A stretch of 8,852 bases of DNA, from assembly GCA_015662325.1 (NCBI GenBank), contig DQUJ01000200.1:1-8852 (forward strand), written 5' to 3'. Positions 5,333 through 8,852 of this stretch are shown here, piece by piece. A program made the position numbers and the translations under genes. Numbering within the stretch: the first letter of the stretch is position 1; each line of letters opens with the position of its first letter. Source of the stretch: Leucothrix mucor. GTDB lineage: Bacteria; Pseudomonadota; Gammaproteobacteria; Thiotrichales; Thiotrichaceae. The notes below the pieces were generated by a model that was not told the origin of the DNA, made no database searches, and saw only the letters and a program-made list of their open reading frames with translations.

Positions 5333-7792
5333 ATGAGTGTTGATTGTTTTCATTGTGGTCTACCTGTACCAAAAACAGCCTCTTACACGGTTGAAATAAA
5401 TAATAAAAAACAACCCATGTGTTGTATTGGCTGTCAGTCAGTCGCTCAAGCCATTGTCGAAAATAACCTTACTGACTTTTACAATCACCGCACCCAAAAT
5501 TCCTCTAGACCTATCGAATTAATCCCAGAAGAATTAAAAGTCTACGATAACGAAGCCTTGCAAAAGAGTTTTGTAACCCTCGTAAATGACGGGCAAGGAG
5601 AGGGAGAAGGGAATAAAGGCTCGGTAAGAGAAGCATCGCTAATTCTTGAAGGAATCGTCTGTGCCGCCTGTGTGTGGCTTAACGAACGCCATGTTAAACA
5701 GCTAACGGGCGTGATTGATTTCCGCGTTAATTATTCTACCCATCGCGCCAGTCTTAAATGGAATAACGATCAAATAAAGCTGAGTGAAGTGTTAAACGCG
5801 ATTACGGATATTGGCTACTTAGCGCACCCGTTTGATCCAGGGCGAATGGAAGTACTCCATAAAAAAGAAAAATCAGCCGCGCTTCGACGCATTGCATTAG
5901 CAGGCATCGGTATGATGCAGGTGATGATGCCCGCCATTGCTATTTATGCGGGCGAAGCGTCTGATATGTCGGTATCCATGCGTGACTTTTTACGTTGGAT
6001 AAGTTTAATTATTACCACGCCCGTGGTGTTCTATTCAGCCAGCATCTTTTTCACATCGGCTTGGCGTGATTTAAAACGCGGCGTGTTTGGCATGGACGTG
6101 CCTGTGTCCCTTGCAATAGGCAGTGCTTATCTTGCCAGCGTCTGGGCAACCGTAACACACTCGGGGGAAATCTATTTTGATTCAGTGGTAATGTTTACCT
6201 TCTTCTTATTAATCGGACGCTTTTTCGAAATGGGCGCACGACACAAAGCAGGGCAGGTCGCCGATGCATTGGTTAGGCTTTTACCCGAAATCGCAACACG
6301 TATCGAAAAAAATGGACAACACAGCTCTATTCCACCCAACGAATTAGCCTTAAATGACCTGGTTTTGATTAAACCAGGGGAAATTATTCCCGCCGACGGA
6401 AACGTAATTGAAGGATTGAGTAGCACCAATGAATCGTTACTCACGGGCGAAAGCATTCCACTAATGAAAGAGGTTGGCGATTCGTTAATTGGTGGCACAA
6501 CCAATATAGAAAGCCCATTGACAATGCGTGTCGATAAGCTGGGTGATAGCACTATTCTTTCATCTATAATTCGTTTATTAGATCGCGCCCAAAGTGAAAA
6601 GCCCGACCTTGCCAAGTTTGCAGATAAAAGTGCCGCATGGTTCGTGTTGTTACTACTGGGGATTGCATTAGCCGTGTTTGTCTATTGGTGGTTTACAGAA
6701 CCGTCACAAGCATTCTGGGTCGCTTTATCGGTACTGGTGATAACCTGTCCTTGTGCTTTGTCGCTCGCAACCCCCGCCGCATTAACTGCCGCGACTGGCA
6801 ATCTAACAGAAAAAGGCGTTCTAACCACGCGCGGACATGCCTTAGAAACGCTTGCCAAAATCACCCATGTCATCTTTGATAAAACTGGAACACTCACCCA
6901 CGGACGTTTAAAAGTAACTGATATTAAATTGCTGGGGTCACTTTCTAAAAAAGCGTGTGAGGCTATTTCATCTGGCTTAGAAAAGTCATCAGAACATCCT
7001 TTAGCCCAAGCTATTATGAAACTATCGGATAATCCCACGACACTGCTTCAACTCAAAAGTGTTACAGGCAATGGTGTTGAGGGCTTATTGAATGATAAAA
7101 AATACCGTATTGTAACTAAAGGTTATGTCTCGAGCCTTGTAAATAAAAATGCAGATAAGCATCATCATCTTCCAGAAAACAATCATCCCTCCGAATCATC
7201 CAGCCTTTTAAGTACACTCTATCTAGGAACAGAAAATGAATGGCTGAGTGTTTTCAGTTTAGAAGATGAAATACGAGAAGAAGCAAAAGAAACAATACAA
7301 CAATTACAATCCATGCATATCAAAGTGAGCTTATTAAGTGGCGACACCCAAACAATGGTCGATAGCGTTGCAGAAACATTAGGCATTGACCACAAAAATG
7401 CCAAAGGGCAACTATTACCCGCCGATAAACTAGAAGCAGTACAACAATTACAATCACAAGGCGACATCATCGCCATGATTGGTGATGGCGTAAACGATGC
7501 GCCCGTACTGGCCGCCGCCAATGTGTCCGTCGCAATGGGAAAGGGTTCGCAACTCGCTCAAGCCAGTGCAGACATGGTTTTATTATCAGATAATTTAGCC
7601 CAATTACCCTACGCGATTAAACTATCAAAACGGATGCAATCGGTTGTATATCAAAATTTTAGCTGGGCAATTTTATATAATATTATCGCAATACCCATCG
7701 CCGCAATGGGCTGGATTGCACCGTGGATGGCTGCGATTGGTATGTCTATGAGTTCGTTAATTGTAGTTTTGAATGCATTGCGATTGAAGTAA
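5333..7792 (+). CDS. ccoI: Copper-translocating P-type ATPase for cbb3 oxidase assembly (CcoI/FixI)
   Basis: CcoI is a P1B-type ATPase that moves Cu(I) across the inner membrane for assembly of the CcoN copper site. The 819-residue protein starts with the FixI-type cysteine-rich region (CFHC 5-8; CCIGC 30-34), then a heavy-metal domain with GIVCAACVWL (C110, C113). Eight membrane helices are visible, with the transport motif CPC at 472-474. TGES is at 371-374, the phosphorylated aspartate D516 lies in DKTGT, SEHPLA holds H555/P556, and GDGVND is at 718-723. The last helices carry YN (782-783) and M804-S808 (MSMSS), as in copper pumps. Two insertions stand out: a Gly/Glu-rich linker at 88-97 and a histidine-rich stretch at about 609-618 in the nucleotide-binding loop. 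It is 26 bases from the FixH-like gene with only a weak ribosome binding site, which suggests co-transcription. Confidence 0.96.
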   Translation: MSVDCFHCGLPVPKTASYTVEINNKKQPMCCIGCQSVAQAIVENNLTDFYNHRTQNSSRPIELIPEELKVYDNEALQKSFVTLVNDGQGEGEGNKGSVREASLILEGIVCAACVWLNERHVKQLTGVIDFRVNYSTHRASLKWNNDQIKLSEVLNAITDIGYLAHPFDPGRMEVLHKKEKSAALRRIALAGIGMMQVMMPAIAIYAGEASDMSVSMRDFLRWISLIITTPVVFYSASIFFTSAWRDLKRGVFGMDVPVSLAIGSAYLASVWATVTHSGEIYFDSVVMFTFFLLIGRFFEMGARHKAGQVADALVRLLPEIATRIEKNGQHSSIPPNELALNDLVLIKPGEIIPADGNVIEGLSSTNESLLTGESIPLMKEVGDSLIGGTTNIESPLTMRVDKLGDSTILSSIIRLLDRAQSEKPDLAKFADKSAAWFVLLLLGIALAVFVYWWFTEPSQAFWVALSVLVITCPCALSLATPAALTAATGNLTEKGVLTTRGHALETLAKITHVIFDKTGTLTHGRLKVTDIKLLGSLSKKACEAISSGLEKSSEHPLAQAIMKLSDNPTTLLQLKSVTGNGVEGLLNDKKYRIVTKGYVSSLVNKNADKHHHLPENNHPSESSSLLSTLYLGTENEWLSVFSLEDEIREEAKETIQQLQSMHIKVSLLSGDTQTMVDSVAETLGIDHKNAKGQLLPADKLEAVQQLQSQGDIIAMIGDGVNDAPVLAAANVSVAMGKGSQLAQASADMVLLSDNLAQLPYAIKLSKRMQSVVYQNFSWAILYNIIAIPIAAMGWIAPWMAAIGMSMSSLIVVLNALRLK

Positions 7793-7824
7793 ATTAAATG
7801 ATCGAATGAGATATTAGTAATTTC

Positions 7825-7853
7825 TTGAATACGCATGTAGATAAGTATATATT
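7825..7853 (+). promoter_or_regulatory. Predicted sigma70-type promoter for the gene at 8001
   Basis: TTGAAT (7825-7830) and TATATT (7848-7853) are separated by exactly 17 bases and match the consensus at 4/6 and 5/6 positions. Transcription would start near 7860, giving a leader of about 140 bases before ATG 8001. AT-rich intergenic DNA produces such matches by chance, so this is a moderate call. Confidence 0.45.
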
Positions 7854-7872
7854 CATCGGCGTCTATCAGGCT

Positions 7873-7902
7873 TCTGGATAAGAAAGACACAACGTATCCA
7901 GA
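7873..7902. repeat. Inverted repeat in the leader of the gene at 8001
   Basis: TCTGGATA (7873-7880) and TATCCAGA (7895-7902) form a perfect 8-bp stem with a 14-base loop. No T run follows on either strand, so it is not a standard terminator. It lies just after the predicted start of transcription. It could be a protein-binding dyad or an RNA hairpin. Confidence 0.35.
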
Positions 7903-8000
7903 TCACCAAAAAAATAGAATCTTCGGATAATTACAAATGCTCCTTTTCAGTAAAAAGAACATATCTTTTAAGCATAAATAACTAATATAGATCAGAACTT

Positions 8001-8708
8001 ATGAATACACAGACCTTAGATAATTCAGCGTCACTTATCACTAGCATGAAAGGCGCTCAGCTGTTTATGCGTATTATTGCCTTCACCATCATTTTTGCAC
8101 ATACAGCCGTTATCGGCGCACCCACCATTGATGCGATTAAGGGTGAGTTGAGTAAAGAAACTGCTCCAGAGAAAAGCCCTGAAACAGAGCTCTCAGAAAG
8201 CTTTGTTAGCGCAATTGAAAAAATGGCGTTACTTAAACAGCTTCGCAGAGAAGATAAAGACACCGATGCAGTGATAGGTGATTTAAAAACACTAAGCTCA
8301 CGCATAAAAGAATTAGATAAAACCGTCTTAGAAAACTTCGACAAGGTTAAAGTTGATATAACAGAAAAGAAGCTAGATGCCGTGATACTAAAACGCCATA
8401 CTGATATGGTGAATCATTATAAAAAGAACAATAAAGACTTTATGGCACTGCTGGAGAAAGAGACCAAAACAGGTTTTGTGGCAGATATTGTGCGAGGTGT
8501 GAATAACTTAATGGGTGATAATGAAGTCACACCCGATGAAGCCGCAGGTAATGCAGTAAGTGATGGAAAAACAACCTTTACTACCAATGACTTTAAACGA
8601 TCACATCAAGAATTCGACCCTAATAACCTGCCCACCAAAGCCTTACAACCCGATAAAGATGACGAGTCACAACTAAAGGATACCAAAAATGATTATTACA
8701 ACGAATAA
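8001..8708 (+). CDS. Exported or membrane-anchored helical charged protein, function unknown
   Basis: I do not firmly recognise this 235-residue protein. A hydrophobic segment at about residues 22-40 ends in VIGA-PT, which fits either a signal peptide cleaved after A40 or a membrane anchor. The rest is rich in Lys, Asp and Glu and mostly helical (about 65-175), with possible coiled-coil segments (KTLSSRIKELDKTV, 96-109; DMVNHYKKNNKDFMALLEKE, 135-154). The C-terminus is polar and ends in an acidic tail. The segment DFKRSHQEFDPNNLPTKALQ (197-216) reminds me of the region before the transglutaminase-like domain in large bacterial surface proteins, but that is a recollection, not a match I can verify. 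Neither ATG 8001 nor the in-frame ATG 8046 (M16) has a clear ribosome binding site; M16 would give a more classical signal peptide. The next gene begins 14 bases later, so the two probably form an operon. Confidence 0.7.
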   Translation: MNTQTLDNSASLITSMKGAQLFMRIIAFTIIFAHTAVIGAPTIDAIKGELSKETAPEKSPETELSESFVSAIEKMALLKQLRREDKDTDAVIGDLKTLSSRIKELDKTVLENFDKVKVDITEKKLDAVILKRHTDMVNHYKKNNKDFMALLEKETKTGFVADIVRGVNNLMGDNEVTPDEAAGNAVSDGKTTFTTNDFKRSHQEFDPNNLPTKALQPDKDDESQLKDTKNDYYNE

Positions 8709-8712
8709 AACA

Positions 8713-8718
8713 GAGGTG
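8713..8718 (+). promoter_or_regulatory. Ribosome binding site of the terminal partial gene
   Basis: GAGGTG lies 4 bases before ATG 8723 and 4 bases after the stop of the preceding gene. It is one of the best Shine-Dalgarno matches in the window and supports the reality of the truncated gene that follows. Confidence 0.7.
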
Positions 8719-8722
8719 TATT

Positions 8723-8852
8723 ATGCCTCATAACACACCACCCCTAAGCCCTAAGCGATCTATAATAGTAGACGTACCTATGTCTACCTCTGAAGCCCTT
8801 AGTGTCGTAATACAAGCCCTTACAGGTGCCGCTGGTCCTAAGATGATCAGAG
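8723..8852 (+). CDS. Start of an unrecognised gene, cut by the window end
   Basis: The frame is open for 43 codons from ATG 8723 to the end of the window, with a strong ribosome binding site. It begins MPHNTPPLSPKR, followed by SIIVDVPMSTSEALSVVIQA and LTGAAGPKMIR. No signal peptide is evident; the first residues are Pro-rich and polar, then a short strand-like segment and a probable amphipathic helix. Three of the four isoleucines use ATA, and the only visible Arg codons are CGA and AGA, unlike the oxidase genes upstream, though the sample is tiny. A 14-base gap from the previous stop indicates co-transcription with it. No function can be assigned. Confidence 0.65.
   Translation, partial: MPHNTPPLSPKRSIIVDVPMSTSEALSVVIQALTGAAGPKMIR

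Noticed and set aside
6172..6615. Minus-strand open frame inside ccoI
   Set aside because: Antisense to conserved P-type ATPase motifs, with no start signal; the same applies to the other minus-strand frames within ccoI.
7873..7902. Terminator after ccoI
   Set aside because: The 8-bp stem has a 14-base loop and no T run on either strand. No other clear terminator was found between ccoI and the gene at 8001, so some read-through is possible.
7983..7988. TAATAT as a -10 element just before ATG 8001
   Set aside because: No -35 match at a suitable distance, and the transcript would be nearly leaderless; the element at 7825-7853 is a better match.
8057..8344. Minus-strand frame opposite the gene at 8001
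   Set aside because: It has no ribosome binding site and no supporting context; the + strand frame is longer, has an export signal and fits the strand of all neighbours.
8793..8822. Direct repeat AAGCCCTTA spaced by 21 bases
   Set aside because: It is in frame and encodes similar Ala-Leu segments seven codons apart in a probable helix; too short to call a repeat element.

Overview
The window (8,852 bases, AT-rich, roughly 40% GC by eye) carries most of a cbb3-type cytochrome c oxidase locus on the + strand, followed by the start of an unrelated, poorly recognised gene pair. The gene order (ccoNOQP, then ccoG, a fixH-like gene and ccoI) and the style of the proteins suggest a low-GC gammaproteobacterium. 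I cannot name the genus from sequence alone.

Positions 1-2675 hold the structural operon: the 3' end of ccoN (5' end outside the window), ccoO, ccoQ and ccoP. Spacings are short, and the ccoN stop codon overlaps the ccoO ribosome binding site. These genes encode the catalytic haem-copper subunit, the mono-haem and di-haem cytochrome c subunits and the small membrane subunit of a high-affinity terminal oxidase used at low oxygen. An 18-bp perfect hairpin with T-rich arms (2691-2731) closes this operon.

Positions 2732-2921 are non-coding but structured. They contain an 82-base imperfect palindrome of unknown role (2745-2826). Next comes an FNR/ANR-type dyad (centre 2856.5) with a -10-like hexamer at 2886-2891. 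The spacing puts the expected transcription start 41.5 bases from the centre of the dyad, the classic class II FNR activation geometry. The assembly genes therefore probably have their own low-oxygen-responsive promoter.

Positions 2922-7792 hold the assembly genes. ccoG is a membrane iron-sulfur protein of the cupric-reductase type. The FixH-like protein is twice the usual length because of a four-helix membrane N-terminus. ccoI is a copper P-type ATPase with a histidine-rich insertion. Together they would reduce and move copper for assembly of the oxidase. The small gene ccoS, often found after ccoI, is not present here.

Positions 7793-8000 are non-coding and include a good sigma70-like promoter. 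Positions 8001-8708 encode an exported or membrane-anchored, helical, highly charged protein that I do not firmly recognise. Fourteen bases later another gene starts with a strong ribosome binding site and runs off the window end. These two look like the first genes of a separate operon. I found no mobile element, CRISPR array, tRNA or rRNA. Nothing here is clearly a new system; the least explained parts are the 82-base palindrome, the enlarged FixH-like protein and the terminal gene pair.
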